Positions 4,927 to 5,695 of a DNA stretch of 5,695 nt are shown one piece after another. This stretch comes from Propionibacterium sp. GTDB lineage: Bacteria; Actinomycetota; Actinomycetes; Propionibacteriales; Propionibacteriaceae. The stretch is taken from NCBI GenBank assembly GCA_012719335.1, contig JAAYAO010000075.1, positions 1-5,695 of the forward strand, read 5' to 3'. Below the pieces are notes generated by a model that was not told where the DNA came from, made no database searches, and saw nothing but the letters and a program-made list of their open reading frames with translations. A program made the position numbers and the translations under genes. Numbering within the stretch: position 1 is the first letter of the stretch; the number at the start of each line of letters is the position of its first letter.

Positions 4927-5695
4927 GCGGGCAACTCCTGGTTCTCGCGGGCGGCCGCGGTGCGTTCACAGTGGTCGGTGTCGGAGCAGACGTACATCAC
5001 GCCGCCCTTGTCGTCCAGCACCACCTCGTCGAGGTAGACCCCCTCGGACCCGCAAATCTCGCAGGGGGTGTCGAAGGTCTGCGGTTCGAAGGGGTAGTCC
5101 TCGAAGCCGAGGCTCTCCACGTCGGTGTAGGGCGGGATGGCGTAGATGCGCTTCTCCCGGCCGGCGCCGAACAGTTGCAGGGCCGGGCTCTGGTGCATCT
5201 TCGGGTTGTCGAAGGCCGGGATCGGCGACGGGGCCATCACGTAGCGTCCGTTGACGGTCACCGGGTAGTCGTAGGTGGTGGCGAAGTGGCCGAACCGGGC
5301 GACGTCCTCGTACAGCTTGACGTACATCAGGCCGTACTCCTCCAGCGCGTGCAGCCGGCGGGTTTCGGTCTCACGGGGTTCCAGGAACCGCAGCGGTTCG
5401 GGCATCGGCACCTGGTAGACCATGATCTGGCCCTCAGTGAGCGGGGTTTCCGGGATTCGGTGGCGGGTCTGGATGACGGTCGCCTCCTCGGTGTGAGTGG
5501 TGCTGTTCGCGCCTGCGACCCTTTCGAAGAAGGTGCGGATGGACACCGCGTTGGTGGTGTCGTCGGCACCCTGGTCGATCACCTTGAGGGTGTCGGCCTG
5601 GCCGATCACCGCAGCGGTCACCTGCACCCCGCCGGTACCCCAGCCGCGGGGCATCGGCACTTCGCGGGAGGCGAAGGGCACCTGGAAACCGGGGA
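4923..5695 (-). CDS. phnJ: Carbon-phosphorus lyase catalytic subunit PhnJ, 5' end off window
   Basis: PhnJ is the radical S-adenosylmethionine enzyme that cleaves the C-P bond of 5-phosphoribosyl 1-alkylphosphonate, giving ribose 1,2-cyclic phosphate 5-phosphate and the alkane (methane from methylphosphonate). The frame is open to the right edge: 257 complete codons including the stop, or 256 residues, begin with PGFQ. About 30 N-terminal residues are missing compared with 281 in E. coli. The Gly codon at 5688-5690 aligns with the E. coli radical Gly32. Four cysteines, coded at 5061-5063, 5052-5054, 4986-4988 and 4968-4970, reproduce the E. coli spacing of Cys241, 244, 266 (iron-sulfur cluster) and 272 (thiyl radical). 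Other family blocks are KVIDQGADDTTNAVSIR, RHRIPETPLTEGQI, RFLEPRETET, HALEEYGLM and LQLFGAGREKRIYA. The GTG at 5681 sits inside the conserved region and is not the start. phnGHI would be expected upstream. Confidence 0.97.
   Translation of the reverse strand, partial: PGFQVPFASREVPMPRGWGTGGVQVTAAVIGQADTLKVIDQGADDTTNAVSIRTFFERVAGANSTTHTEEATVIQTRHRIPETPLTEGQIMVYQVPMPEPLRFLEPRETETRRLHALEEYGLMYVKLYEDVARFGHFATTYDYPVTVNGRYVMAPSPIPAFDNPKMHQSPALQLFGAGREKRIYAIPPYTDVESLGFEDYPFEPQTFDTPCEICGSEGVYLDEVVLDDKGGVMYVCSDTDHCERTAAARENQELPA

Noticed and set aside
3403..5037. Long rightward open frame of 544 codons antisense to phnL, phnK and part of phnJ
   Set aside because: It is the antisense shadow of strongly conserved phn genes and is dominated by His, Gln, Val, Gly and Arg runs typical of such shadows.
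1..5695. CRISPR array, tRNA, rRNA, insertion sequence or attachment site
   Set aside because: No regularly spaced direct repeats, no recognisable RNA gene pattern, no transposase or terminal inverted repeats were seen on either strand.

Overview
The window is GC-rich throughout, with tightly packed genes. It encodes a close relative of the mycothiol-dependent formaldehyde dehydrogenase MscR (AdhE2, Rv2259 of Mycobacterium tuberculosis), and mycothiol is an actinobacterial thiol. The source is therefore very probably an actinobacterium, most likely in the Mycobacteriales. Family assignments rest on recalled sequences of characterised relatives; no database search was run.

Left edge (1-242): the first 44 codons of a leftward gene, probably a YbaB/EbfC-type nucleoid-associated protein, then a divergent intergenic region with a plausible leaderless start for that gene and a candidate promoter plus small inverted repeat for mscR. 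Centre-left (243-2120): two rightward genes, mscR and a metallo-beta-lactamase-fold hydrolase of the Rv2260 type. They are separated by 147 bp carrying four copies of a GGCAACCGAAA-like element arranged as a nested palindrome. MscR oxidises the formaldehyde-mycothiol adduct to S-formylmycothiol; the hydrolase next to it is a candidate, unproven, for a downstream thioester-cleaving step.

A short GC-rich gap (2121-2185) with a strong hairpin separates these genes from a convergent leftward operon. Right half (2186-5695): phnJ (5' end off the window), phnK, phnL and phnM, the catalytic and accessory part of the carbon-phosphorus lyase pathway, in the same order as in Escherichia coli. Stop and start codons overlap by ATGA at phnJ/phnK and phnL/phnM, and phnK/phnL are 3 bp apart, so this is one transcription unit with likely translational coupling. 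PhnJ breaks the C-P bond of a ribosylated phosphonate, PhnK and PhnL are the paired ABC-type ATPases that work with the core complex, and PhnM removes pyrophosphate from the triphosphate intermediate. phnG, phnH and phnI are expected beyond the right edge. Nothing equivalent to phnN or phnP follows phnM here.

Taken together the window places phosphonate scavenging tail-to-tail with formaldehyde detoxification. No wholly unknown system is evident. The items most worth following up are the nested palindrome array, the role of the hydrolase, and the possible metabolic tie between C-P lyase products and formaldehyde.
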